Position numbers and translations under genes: made by a program. Below, one piece after another: positions 34,887-42,461 of a DNA stretch of 64,000 nt (position 1 is the stretch's first letter; each line of letters opens with the position of its first letter). This DNA is from CAWUEX02 sp038148375 (lineage in GTDB: Bacteria; Pseudomonadota; Alphaproteobacteria; Rhodospirillales; Rhodospirillaceae): NCBI GenBank assembly GCA_038148375.1, contig JAYQVH010000007.1:58534-122533 (forward strand), read 5' to 3'. Below the pieces are notes generated by a model that worked only from the letters and a program-made list of their open reading frames with translations, was not told where the DNA came from and made no database searches.

Positions 34887-34941
34887 TAAAAAAAGCCGCC
34901 TTCCCAGGCGGCTGTTGGTGCGCAGGCACGCGGAAGCCGCC
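34887..34941 (-). terminator. Attenuator: antiterminator and intrinsic terminator upstream of the GNAT gene
   Basis: Read on the minus strand, GGCGGCT (34941-34935) can pair with AGCCGCC (34913-34907), forming an antiterminator. AGCCGCC can instead pair with GGCGGCT (34900-34894), with a six-base loop, followed by seven T, a textbook intrinsic terminator. The first segment starts three bases after the leader-peptide stop codon, so a ribosome that finishes the leader would mask it and allow termination. A ribosome stalled at the Phe/Tyr codons would leave it free and permit read-through. Confidence 0.75.
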
Positions 34942-34943
34942 GG

Positions 34944-34991
34944 TCAGCCGGTTGCTCCAAAATAAAAATAAAATTGCCCGTGCGTTTTCAT
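34944..34991 (-). CDS. Leader peptide of a ribosome-mediated attenuator (Phe/Tyr-rich, 15 residues)
   Basis: A 15-codon frame, MKTHGQFYFYFGATG then TGA, with five consecutive aromatic codons (Phe-Tyr-Phe-Tyr-Phe, 34973-34959). GAGG lies eight to ten bases before the ATG. Architecture and codon content resemble pheL-type leader peptides, but the sequence differs and the downstream gene is an acetyltransferase rather than pheA or pheST. The stop codon abuts the antiterminator segment. The peptide itself probably has no function; its translation speed is the signal. No convincing promoter was found in the 90 bases upstream. Confidence 0.75.
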   Translation of the reverse strand: MKTHGQFYFYFGATG

Positions 34992-35042
34992 AAGGAGCCC
35001 TCGATACCCCGTTCGCCGGGTGGTGGCAAGCAGGGAAGAGTG

Positions 35043-35067
35043 ATGGACAGCCCCCGGATTTGTCCAT
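35043..35067. promoter_or_regulatory. Perfect inverted repeat in the divergent leader/membrane-protein region
   Basis: ATGGACA (35043-35049) and TGTCCAT (35061-35067), perfect seven-base arms with an 11-base spacer. It lies 52 bases before the leader-peptide start on one side and 14 bases before the membrane-protein start on the other. Suited to a dimeric regulator; none can be named. Confidence 0.35.
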
Positions 35068-35081
35068 ACAAGTCAAGGCCC

Positions 35082-35894
35082 ATGGAAGACGTTTTCATCC
35101 CGTTGCTGATTCGCATGCTGGTCACTGCCGCCGTGGTGGTTGCCGCCACCGCCGCCGCCGAACGCGCCGGGCCGTTCTATGGCGCGTTGATCGGCGTCTT
35201 TCCGACCTCCGCCGGACCGGCCTACGTGATGCTCGCGTTGAAGGAAGATGCCGCCTTTGTCGCCGCCAGCGCCGTCGCCAGCATGGCCAGCATGGCCGCC
35301 ATCGCGCCGTTCGTGGCGGTGATGGTGTGGCTGGCGCCGCGCGCCGGCGTCTGGACCACGGTGGGAGCCGGCTTGGCGGTGTGGGCGGTGTTCGCCGTGC
35401 CGGTCAGCCAAATCGCGTGGACGCCGATGACCGCGCTCGCCGTCAACGCGGTCGTGTATCCGGCGTGCTTCTGGATCACCCGCAACATGGGGCAGGCTCC
35501 GGTGGACCGGCAAAGCCAGCGCACATGGTGGTACACCCTTCCGCTCAGGGCCCTCGTGGTCGGGCTGTTCGTCGGTGCGGTGGTGACCGCGTCTCATGCG
35601 CTCGGACCGGTCGGCACGGGCCTGGGGGCCGTGTTTCCGATCGTCTTCCTCAGCCTGACCGTGATTCTCCATCTCAGCCTTGGCGGCGCCGCGGCCGCGG
35701 CGACCATGCACAAGGCCATGCGTGTAGTCTCCGGCATGGTCTTCGCGCTGATGGCCATGCATTACGGTGTCGTCGTGTATGGCAGCGCCATTGGCCTGAG
35801 CATCGGCCTTTCGGTCTCGGTCACCTGGGCGGTGATGTTGGTGGTGTGGAACAGGCGGCGCACCCGGCGCGCGGCTGGAAAAGCGCCGGCGTAA
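35082..35894 (+). CDS. Polytopic inner-membrane protein, function unknown
   Basis: 270 residues with about eight membrane segments arranged as two similar halves (FYGALIGVFPTSAGPAYVMLAL early; ALGPVGTGLGAVFPIVFLSLTVIL late). The repeat of a G-x-FP-type turn in each half suggests an inverted- or tandem-repeat transporter, but I do not recognise the family. The C-terminal tail is basic (NRRRTRRAAGKAPA), so it is probably cytoplasmic. ATG 35082 is preferred; upstream codons to 34974 overlap the opposite-strand leader peptide and are not membrane-like. It ends six bases before the convergent DHFR-like gene. Confidence 0.65.
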   Translation: MEDVFIPLLIRMLVTAAVVVAATAAAERAGPFYGALIGVFPTSAGPAYVMLALKEDAAFVAASAVASMASMAAIAPFVAVMVWLAPRAGVWTTVGAGLAVWAVFAVPVSQIAWTPMTALAVNAVVYPACFWITRNMGQAPVDRQSQRTWWYTLPLRALVVGLFVGAVVTASHALGPVGTGLGAVFPIVFLSLTVILHLSLGGAAAAATMHKAMRVVSGMVFALMAMHYGVVVYGSAIGLSIGLSVSVTWAVMLVVWNRRRTRRAAGKAPA

Positions 35895-35899
35895 CCGCT

Positions 35900-36418
35900 T
35901 TATGCGGGGCGATAGGTCAGCCGCACCACGCCGTCGGCATACACTTCGTTATCCATCAGCTGCAGTTTGATGTGAGTCGCGCCGCCGGCAAACAGCGGGA
36001 TGCCGTCGCCGAGCGCCACCGGCATGACAAACAGATCGATCTGATCGACCGCTCCCGCATCCAGAAACAGGCTATGCACTTCGCCGCCGCCGACCACCCA
36101 GACATCGCCGTCGGCCTCATCCAGCAGTTCCAGGCGCGTCAGCAAGGTCTGTCCGTCGGGCACCAGCATGGCGTGGCCGTATTCGGTGTTCAGGCGGCTG
36201 CGCGACAGCACGTAGGCGCGCTTGCCCGCATAGGGCCATTGGCCGTTGGCGCGGGTGACCTCGTAGGTCTTGCGGCCCATCACCACCGCGCCGACCGCGC
36301 CGATAAAATCGTTGTAGCCGTAATCGCCCTCGAAGGCGTCGAGGAACGCCACACTGCCGTCCGCTGCGGCGAGAAAGCCGTCCATCGACACGGCGCAGAA
36401 AAATCGGACCTTGGGCAT
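35900..36418 (-). CDS. Dihydrofolate reductase family protein (RibD C-terminal domain type)
   Basis: 172 residues with the DHFR/RibD fold: VRFFCAVSMDGFLAAADGSVAFLD at the start, VVMGRKTYEVTRANGQWPYAG for the dinucleotide-binding region, DVWVVGGGEVHSLFLDAGAVDQIDLFVMPVALGDGIPLF. Members of this stand-alone YyaP/YwjB-like group are NADPH-binding reductases with unknown substrates; it is not housekeeping FolA. It follows the molybdoenzyme gene by six bases on the same strand, so it may reduce a related heterocyclic compound or pterin, a weak inference. Confidence 0.82.
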   Translation of the reverse strand: MPKVRFFCAVSMDGFLAAADGSVAFLDAFEGDYGYNDFIGAVGAVVMGRKTYEVTRANGQWPYAGKRAYVLSRSRLNTEYGHAMLVPDGQTLLTRLELLDEADGDVWVVGGGEVHSLFLDAGAVDQIDLFVMPVALGDGIPLFAGGATHIKLQLMDNEVYADGVVRLTYRPA

Positions 36419-36424
36419 GGGGGC

Positions 36425-38761
36425 CTAACGCCTCACCACCACCGGCGGGTCGAACACCTTCACCGGCGGGATCTCGCCGTCGAACTTTTCCGCTTCCACC
36501 AAGCATGTTTGCGCGCTGGAGCCCTGGGCGATGTTCGAGGTGCCGACGTCGCGGGTCAGCACGTTCGGGTTGCCGTGCACGCACAGCGCGCCGATCTCGC
36601 CCGGCGTGTCCGGGTCGTACCAGGCGCCCGTCGGCAGTTGCAGCACACCCTTGCGCACATCATCGGTGACAATCGCGCCCGCCAGACAGGCACCGCGATC
36701 ATTGAACAGGCGCACGATGTCGCCGTCTTGAATGCCGCGCGCGGCGGCGTCGTGCGGGTGAATCCACAGCGGTTCGCGCCCGTTCACCTTTGAGGCCTGA
36801 GCATAGCCGCCGTTGTCGTATTGGGAATGCAGCCGCGTCGCCGGCTGGTTGGAAATCAGATGCAGCGGAAAGCGCTCGGCCACTGTGCCGCCGAGCCATT
36901 CGCTCGGTTCGTGCCACACCGCATGGCCCGGCTGATCGGGATCGTTCCACCCGGCGATGTCGTCCGAAAACAGTTCCAGCTTGCCCGACGGCGTGTTCAA
37001 CGGATGCGCCTCCGGGTCTTTGCGGAAGTCTTCGAACATGGTGCGCTCGGGCCGCCACGGCCATTCGAGCATGCCGTCCTGCCAGAAGGTGTCGAAGTCC
37101 GGCGTGTTCAGGCCGATCTTGGCCGCGCGTTCGCAGGTGGCTTCGTACAAATAGCGCACCCATTCCATCTCGCTGCGGCTTTCCGTGAACGCCTGCTCCA
37201 GGCCGGTGCGCTGGGCGATGCCCTTGAAGATGTCGTGATCGGAGCGCGTCTCGCCGAACGGTTCCGCCGCCTTATGCATGGCCATCAGCTGCACCGTCAG
37301 GCCAGAGGCGGTGATGTCGTTGCGTTCCAGTGTCGTCGTCACCGGCAGCACGATGTCGGCATGGCGCGCCATTGGGTTCCACCATGCCTCGTTGACGATG
37401 ATGGTCTCCGGCTTGCGCCAGGCGCGCAGCATCTTGTTGAGGTCCTGGTGGTGATGGAACGGATTGCCGCCGACCCAATAGACCATGCGGATGTCCGGAT
37501 AGGTCAGGGTCCGGCCATCGTAGCGCACCGTGCCGCCCGGATTGAGCAGCAGATCGGAAATGCGCGCCACCGGAATGAACGTGCGCGCCGGGTTGGTGCC
37601 CATCGGCAGCGCCGCCGGCGGCACCGCCGTGCCCGGCCCGCCCATGCCCGCCGCACCGGCAAACGCGATGCCGAACCCGCCGCCGGGCAATCCGATCTGG
37701 CCCAACAGCGCGGCCAGGGTGATCGCCATCCAATAGGTCTGCTCGCCGTGATCGGCGCGTTGCAGCGACCAGCTGATCGTGATCAGCGTGCGCGTCGCCG
37801 CCATGCGCCGGGCGAGGGCGCGGATCGCTTCGGCATCCACCTCACACATCTTCGCCGCCCAGTCGGCATCTTTCACCACGCCGTCGTCCCGGCCCATCAC
37901 ATACGCCAGCACCTGATCGCCGCCGACGCAGTGGGTGGTGAGGAAGTCGCGGTCGTAAAGGTCTTCGGCTATTAAGGTGTGCACAAGGGCGAGCATCAGC
38001 GCGACGTCCGTGCCGGGTCGCGCCGCCCACCACTCGGCATTCAGAAACTCCGCCGCGTCGGAGCGGATCGGGCTGATGTTGACCACCTCGACCCCGGCAT
38101 CCTTGCAGCGCTGCAAGGCATCGCGCGCGATGTGCCGCCCGATGCCGCCGCCGTGCACCTGGCTGTTCTTCAATGCGAGGCCGCCGAAGGCGACCACCAG
38201 CTTGGAATGGTCCGCCACCGTGCCCCAGGTGGTGCCGGCGTTGTAGCAGGCGTCGGCCCAGGTGCCGCAGACATGCGGGATGATCACTTCCGCCGCGCCG
38301 GACGAATAGGTGTTCATCGAATAGGTGTTGCCGCCGAACAGATTGAGGAACCGGCGCAGTTGGCTTTGGGCGTGATGAAAGCGCCCGGCGCTGGCCCAGC
38401 CGTAGGAACCGGCGTAGATCGCCTCGTTGCCGAAATTCTCTTTGACGCGCGTCAGTTCCGCCGCGGCGATGTCCAGTGCTTCGTCCCACGGCAGTTCGAC
38501 GAATGGCTGACCGCCGCGCCCGTCCGTATCGAAATCGCCTGTTTCATGTCCCTTTTCGTAACTGGCAAGCCAGCCCTGGCGGATCATCGGCCGGGCGATG
38601 CGCACCGGGTCGTCCTGGGCCTGGGGCATGCCGGGGCCGATGGGCGAGGGGTCCGGGTCGCCGGAGAACGGCTCCAACGCCGTCACTTTGCCGTTTTCCA
38701 CCCGTGCGGTGTAGGCGCCCCAATGGGTCGCGGTCGGGACCGTTTTGAAGTCATCTGGCAT
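36425..38761 (-). CDS. Molybdopterin oxidoreductase of the DMSO-reductase family, BisC-like
   Basis: 778 residues. It starts directly with the molybdopterin domain (THWGAYTARVENGKV) and lacks the Cys cluster that binds [4Fe-4S] in most relatives. The Mo-ligand serine is in NTYSSGAAE near 150, and GGNPFHHHQD and SNQPATRLHSQYDNGGYAQASK mark the bis-MGD sites. No twin-arginine signal, so it is cytoplasmic, as for biotin sulfoxide reductase BisC, rather than periplasmic TorA/DorA. It probably reduces S- or N-oxides such as biotin or methionine sulfoxide. Electron donor genes are not adjacent. Confidence 0.85.
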   Translation of the reverse strand: MPDDFKTVPTATHWGAYTARVENGKVTALEPFSGDPDPSPIGPGMPQAQDDPVRIARPMIRQGWLASYEKGHETGDFDTDGRGGQPFVELPWDEALDIAAAELTRVKENFGNEAIYAGSYGWASAGRFHHAQSQLRRFLNLFGGNTYSMNTYSSGAAEVIIPHVCGTWADACYNAGTTWGTVADHSKLVVAFGGLALKNSQVHGGGIGRHIARDALQRCKDAGVEVVNISPIRSDAAEFLNAEWWAARPGTDVALMLALVHTLIAEDLYDRDFLTTHCVGGDQVLAYVMGRDDGVVKDADWAAKMCEVDAEAIRALARRMAATRTLITISWSLQRADHGEQTYWMAITLAALLGQIGLPGGGFGIAFAGAAGMGGPGTAVPPAALPMGTNPARTFIPVARISDLLLNPGGTVRYDGRTLTYPDIRMVYWVGGNPFHHHQDLNKMLRAWRKPETIIVNEAWWNPMARHADIVLPVTTTLERNDITASGLTVQLMAMHKAAEPFGETRSDHDIFKGIAQRTGLEQAFTESRSEMEWVRYLYEATCERAAKIGLNTPDFDTFWQDGMLEWPWRPERTMFEDFRKDPEAHPLNTPSGKLELFSDDIAGWNDPDQPGHAVWHEPSEWLGGTVAERFPLHLISNQPATRLHSQYDNGGYAQASKVNGREPLWIHPHDAAARGIQDGDIVRLFNDRGACLAGAIVTDDVRKGVLQLPTGAWYDPDTPGEIGALCVHGNPNVLTRDVGTSNIAQGSSAQTCLVEAEKFDGEIPPVKVFDPPVVVRR

Positions 38762-38841
38762 ATCGGGGTTATAGCGGGTCCGGCGCGGTCCGCCTATGCT
38801 GGGTCCCGGACTTTTTGATCACAGACGCACGAGGTTCCGCC

Positions 38842-39390
38842 ATGCGCGCCCTATTCACCGCCGTTTTAATGGCTTTCGCACCCACGCTTGCGCTCGCCGA
38901 TAACCACAAGGAAGGTGACTCGGGTTACGCCAGTTTCGCCCGCACCACCATTCTCGCCCGGCTCGCCGACCTCGAACCGTCAATCGTGTTCTGGCGCGAT
39001 GTCATGGGCTTTGCCTATGCGGGCGATACCATGGGCGATCCAAGGCCGAGCACCGGGTCCGCCAGCGAAATCGGCTGGAGCGAAAACGCGACACGGTATT
39101 TCACCGCGTTCACCTCCAAGGAGGGCTCGACCGTCGCGCTGTTGATGGTCGAGGACGATCCCGGCTTCCCGGCGCTCGACATGCCGGACGCGGGTGTTCC
39201 CTATGGCGGCGTCGTGCTGGTGCACACGGCGAAGAACATTCAGGGTATTTACGACCGCGCCGTCGCCAACAACGTGACCATCGTCAAGCCGCTGGGGCTG
39301 TCGGCCACCGGGCGTTCGCAGCAGATGTTTTTGCGCGCACCGACCGGACACTTTGTGGAAGTCTACGAACTGCTGCCGCAAGACGACTGA
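38842..39390 (+). CDS. VOC family protein with signal peptide
   Basis: 182 residues. MRALFTAVLMAFAPTLALADN is a cleavable signal, unusual for this mostly cytoplasmic superfamily. The VOC module follows: SFARTTILARLADLEPSIVFWRDVMGFA, GVVLVHTAKNIQGIYDRAVANNVTIV and APTGHFVEVYEL with the C-terminal Glu metal ligand. Function is unknown; it forms a tandem with the next VOC gene, 29 bases downstream, and may share its substrate on the other side of the membrane. ATG 38842 rather than the upstream 38815 puts the signal at the N-terminus. Confidence 0.72.
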   Translation: MRALFTAVLMAFAPTLALADNHKEGDSGYASFARTTILARLADLEPSIVFWRDVMGFAYAGDTMGDPRPSTGSASEIGWSENATRYFTAFTSKEGSTVALLMVEDDPGFPALDMPDAGVPYGGVVLVHTAKNIQGIYDRAVANNVTIVKPLGLSATGRSQQMFLRAPTGHFVEVYELLPQDD

Positions 39391-39419
39391 CGCAGGATAG
39401 AGAAGGAGGGGAGAGACAC

Positions 39420-39929
39420 ATGGCTGATGAGAAACCGCAATCGACCGTCATCAACACCACCACCCACGGCATTCTCAAGCGCACGACATTTGTTGTGCCG
39501 AACGCGGAGGAAGCCGCCGCGTACTACATGCACGTGTTCGGGTGGACCAAGTGGTACGACAACGAAGTCGCGGTGCATGAAATGTTTCCGCCTGCCGCCG
39601 CCCACAATGCGCCGGCGCATCTGATCCTGCTCAAGGTCGAGGACCCGCAAATCGGCATGCTCGGCCTGCTGCAATACCTCGACCCGCCGTTCGATACCGG
39701 GGTGAAGAAAAACCGCACCAAGGTCGGTATCGGCGATACGCTGCTGGTGGTGGAAACCACGGACATCCAGGGCGTCTATAAACGCGCCCAGGAAGCGGGC
39801 GCCAACATCGTCGCGCCGCCGACCGACTGGGAGGTGCCCGGCTTCAACGGCGGCCCGCCGATTTTGCTCACCACCATGAGCATGTTCGACATCAACGGCA
39901 TCTATATGGAAGTCAACGCGAAGCGGTGA
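39420..39929 (+). CDS. VOC family protein, single-domain
   Basis: 169 residues, no signal. VOC features are ILKRTTFVVPNAEEAAAYYMHVFGWTKWYDN at the start, GDTLLVVETTDIQGVYKRAQEAGANIV and MFDINGIYMEVN at the end, carrying the Glu ligand. AGAAGGAGGGGAGAG precedes ATG 39420. It is clearly related in plan to the exported VOC gene just upstream, including the shared IQGxYxRA motif, so the pair probably arose by duplication. Substrate unknown. It ends one base before the convergent DCC gene. Confidence 0.75.
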   Translation: MADEKPQSTVINTTTHGILKRTTFVVPNAEEAAAYYMHVFGWTKWYDNEVAVHEMFPPAAAHNAPAHLILLKVEDPQIGMLGLLQYLDPPFDTGVKKNRTKVGIGDTLLVVETTDIQGVYKRAQEAGANIVAPPTDWEVPGFNGGPPILLTTMSMFDINGIYMEVNAKR

Positions 39930-39930
39930 T

Positions 39931-40317
39931 TCACCCTTCGCGCGCCTCCCGCCGGCGGTTGAGCCAGGCCAGCAGAGGCACAGCCAGACGGTCGTAGGTC
40001 CACGCGGCAAGGGGGCGGATTACTGGCCAGTTTGCGGCGCGCGCGGCCCACCGGTATCGCGGCAGCCGTGCCCATATAGCCACGAATGAGTCGAGGCCAC
40101 ACTTGAGGCCGCCGTTGCCGGACAGCGTGTAGAGACGCCGCTTGGCCTGGGCGGCGGTGAGGCCGTGCGACGCCAAAGCCTCGGGATGCTGCGCGAGATC
40201 AACCCACTGCAAAGCTGTGACCTTCTCGCGTTCGGCATGGGCGCGATAATGGCGGATTTCAGCGCGGCAGATTGGGCAGTCGCCATTGAAAAATACTGTG
40301 ACGGTTAGGTCTGACAT
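39931..40317 (-). CDS. DCC family thiol-disulfide oxidoreductase-like protein (DUF393)
   Basis: 128 residues starting TVTVFFNGDCPICRAEIRHYR. The CxxC motif (Cys14 and Cys17 region) follows the first strand, the hallmark of the DCC/DUF393 family, which resembles thioredoxin. WVDLAQHPEALASHGLT and LYTLSGNGGLKCGLDSFVAIW follow, then a hydrophobic helix. The family's partner is unknown; members often lie near fatty-acid or membrane enzymes. It converges with the VOC gene and starts 110 bases from the divergent methyltransferase gene. Confidence 0.85.
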   Translation of the reverse strand: MSDLTVTVFFNGDCPICRAEIRHYRAHAEREKVTALQWVDLAQHPEALASHGLTAAQAKRRLYTLSGNGGLKCGLDSFVAIWARLPRYRWAARAANWPVIRPLAAWTYDRLAVPLLAWLNRRREAREG

Positions 40318-40427
40318 ACCTGTTCTACGTGCGGCAGCGCGTTCTGGGTCAGCCGCCGGCGGTAAACCAAAGCGCCGCGGCCGCGTATAAACTGTAACGA
40401 CCGTTTACCGCTTTGAGGGAAATCACC

Positions 40428-41165
40428 ATGCGTTTTGCCACCCTGGCCTTGATGGCTGTTGTCTTTGCCGCCTGCGGCGCGCCGGTGCCGGCGGATGCCC
40501 AAGACTCTTCCCCCTGGTACGAAACCAAGCGCGCCAGCCGCGACGGCATCGGCAAGGTTTACATGGGGCGCGAGATTTCCCACGTCATGGGCCATCTCGG
40601 TGCCGGCTGGCTGGAGCGGCCCGAGCGCGAGCGCGAAGAGCGCACTGATCTCCTGATCGCAAACCTGGAGCTGGACCCGGATGACGTGGTCGCCGACATC
40701 GGTGCCGGCACCGGTTACTTCTCGTTCCCGATGGCCGCGCGCGTTCCCGAAGGAAAGGTGCTCGCCGTCGATATCCAGCCGGAGATGCTGGCGATCATCG
40801 AATCACGTAAGACCGCGGGTCAGACCGCGAACAGCTGGTCGAACATTGAAACCGTGCTCGGTGAAGTCGACGATCCTAACCTGCCGGCGGAGGCGGTCGA
40901 TCTCATTCTCATGGTCGACGCCTATCACGAGTTCGAGTATCCGCGCGAAATGGGCGAGGCGATGGTGCGCGCGCTCACGCCGGGCGGGCGCATTGCGCTG
41001 GTCGAATACCGCATGGAAGACCGCTCGGTGCCGATCAAAACCTTGCACAAGATGAGCCAGGCCCAGGCGCGCAAGGAAATGGAAGCGCTCGGCCTTATCT
41101 GGGTCGAGACCAAGGACATCCTGCCGCAGCAGCACCTGATGTTTTTCCAAAAACCGGCGCGGTGA
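40428..41165 (+). CDS. Class I SAM-dependent methyltransferase with export signal
   Basis: 245 residues. MRFATLALMAVVFAACG is a signal sequence with a lipoprotein-like FAAC; signal-peptidase I could also cut after ADA. The Rossmann methyltransferase core follows: VVADIGAGTGYFSFPMA near 90 (SAM-binding motif I), VLAVDIQPEML, LILMVDAYHEFEYP and ALVEYRMED. SAM is not known to be available in the periplasm, so the catalytic compartment is a puzzle. ATG 40428 is chosen by GAGGGAAA upstream. Confidence 0.78.
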   Translation: MRFATLALMAVVFAACGAPVPADAQDSSPWYETKRASRDGIGKVYMGREISHVMGHLGAGWLERPEREREERTDLLIANLELDPDDVVADIGAGTGYFSFPMAARVPEGKVLAVDIQPEMLAIIESRKTAGQTANSWSNIETVLGEVDDPNLPAEAVDLILMVDAYHEFEYPREMGEAMVRALTPGGRIALVEYRMEDRSVPIKTLHKMSQAQARKEMEALGLIWVETKDILPQQHLMFFQKPAR

Positions 41166-41191
41166 CCGGCTTCCAAGCCATTGTAAACATT

Positions 41192-41296
41192 CACGAATTT
41201 TCGTGCATGGGCTCGTGTGTATAAAATCGTAACCTGTTGAAATAAAAGCGGAATAAGGCCGTTTCTCGCCCTCAAGGGCGCTGTGCATGGGCTCGT
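41192..41296 (+). repeat. Palindrome and 14-base direct repeat upstream of the CpeT-like gene
   Basis: CACGAA-TT-TTCGTG at 41192-41205 is a perfect 14-base inverted repeat. GTGCATGGGCTCGT occurs twice, at 41203-41216 and 41283-41296, exactly 80 bases apart; the first copy overlaps the palindrome by three bases. A TATAAA follows the first copy, and a hairpin (CGCCCT-CA-AGGGCG) precedes the second. No gene is evident in this 250-base gap. It may be a control region. Confidence 0.4.
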
Positions 41297-41415
41297 TCCT
41301 CGCAGAGTCGCGCTTAAACCGTTTCGCCCGCCTCGCATCGGACAGCCCGCCGTGGCGCCGGGACACGGTCGCCGGTGCAGGCTAGGCTGTGCGCTCGCCT
41401 CAGAGGGAGAGTGTT

Positions 41416-42429
41416 ATGATCCGCATCCTGTGTGCCGTGCTGCTTGCGCTTGCGCCACCGGCACTGAGTCAGACCCCGGCGCGCCCCGGCGCCGACGCCG
41501 TGCTTCAGCGCACCGCCGAGGACCTCGCCGCGTTGTGGGACGGTGCCTACGACACCGCCAATCAAGTCAACTTCCAAGAGCGCTTCAACCTGCCCGAGGA
41601 GGGCTGGGTCGCGCGGCACCACAAGATCTTCGCGCGCGTCGATCTGCCGGCGTTCGGGCCGTATGTCACCTACGTCGAGCAGTACGCTGGCGCCCCGCCG
41701 GAGCAGCTCGTGCGCCAGCGTCTCTATGTGCACCGTATCGACGCCGATGCCGGGCAGGTCGTCACCGACATCTATGCGTTTTCGGAGAAGGATGCCGCTG
41801 CCGTCGCCGGTGCGCACGCCGATCCGGCGAAGCTGTCGAAGATCACACCCAAGCGCTTGACCAAGCTGCCCGACGGCTGCGCTATCCGCTGGCAGCGCCG
41901 CGGCGAGGTGTTCACCGGCACGCAAACGCCCGACGACTGCCTGTACACACCGGAAGGCTTCGGCCAGCAGGTGCGCCTGCGCGATACCATCACGCTCACG
42001 GCCGGCGCGATGACCACCGAGACCGAGATCCTTGCCGAGGACGGCTCAGTGCTGATGGCCAATGCTCTCGGTGTTGCCGAGGTCGCCCGCAGGGCGCGGC
42101 CGTTCACCTGCATGCTGCTGGCACTCAATCCGGCGATGGAACAGCGCTTCGAGCGCTACGCCGATATCAAGATGCATGATCAGGGCGGTGAGTTCGTGGT
42201 GACGACGCAGCACACGCCGCCGAAAGAGCTGAACGTGCGTCTGCTTAAGATCGTTCCGCCGGCCGGCACCAGCCGCGATACGCTGATTATGACGCTCAGT
42301 GAGAAGAACGATCTGTTCCCGCTGACCAACGCCTTCGTTGCACCTGACGCGCCGCGGGTGGCGATCAGCATCGCCGGTATCGAAGCGAACTGCACGGCTG
42401 ACGAAGATTTGGATCAGGCGCGTTTCTAA
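41416..42429 (+). CDS. CpeT/CpcT-like exported protein
   Basis: 337 residues. A signal peptide ends near LSQTP. The following domain resembles the CpeT/CpcT (DUF1001) beta-barrel family: AEDLAALWDGAYDTANQVNFQE, ARVDLPAFGPYVTYVEQYAG, RQRLYVHRIDADAGQVVTDIYAF and GCAIRWQRRGEVFTGTQTPDDC. In cyanobacteria relatives attach bilins to phycobiliproteins; in proteobacteria the ligand is unknown and no phycobiliprotein is present here. The extra 130 C-terminal residues are not part of the usual domain. ATG 41416 follows GAGGGAGA. Confidence 0.72.
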   Translation: MIRILCAVLLALAPPALSQTPARPGADAVLQRTAEDLAALWDGAYDTANQVNFQERFNLPEEGWVARHHKIFARVDLPAFGPYVTYVEQYAGAPPEQLVRQRLYVHRIDADAGQVVTDIYAFSEKDAAAVAGAHADPAKLSKITPKRLTKLPDGCAIRWQRRGEVFTGTQTPDDCLYTPEGFGQQVRLRDTITLTAGAMTTETEILAEDGSVLMANALGVAEVARRARPFTCMLLALNPAMEQRFERYADIKMHDQGGEFVVTTQHTPPKELNVRLLKIVPPAGTSRDTLIMTLSEKNDLFPLTNAFVAPDAPRVAISIAGIEANCTADEDLDQARF

Positions 42430-42458
42430 CGCGACAATCAGGCGCGTTTCTAACGCGA
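42413..42458 (+). repeat. 24-base tandem duplication spanning the CpeT-like stop codon
   Basis: ATCAGGCGCGTTTCTAACGC plus GA occurs at 42413-42434 and again, perfectly, at 42437-42458, a 24-base period. The first copy contains the last codons and stop of the CpeT-like gene, and the second repeats them in the 32-base gap before the convergent oxidoreductase gene. A recent slippage event is likely. Confidence 0.85.
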
Positions 42459-42461
42459 ACG

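Noticed and set aside
34991..35020. TTGCCA-N17-TATCGA as promoter for the attenuator leader
   Set aside because: The start site would fall about six bases before the leader ATG, leaving no ribosome-binding site in the transcript.
35060..36793. Very long plus-strand frame (577 codons)
   Set aside because: It runs antisense to the DHFR-like and molybdoenzyme genes and out of frame with the membrane protein; its translation is low-complexity with no recognisable domain, typical of high-GC shadow frames.
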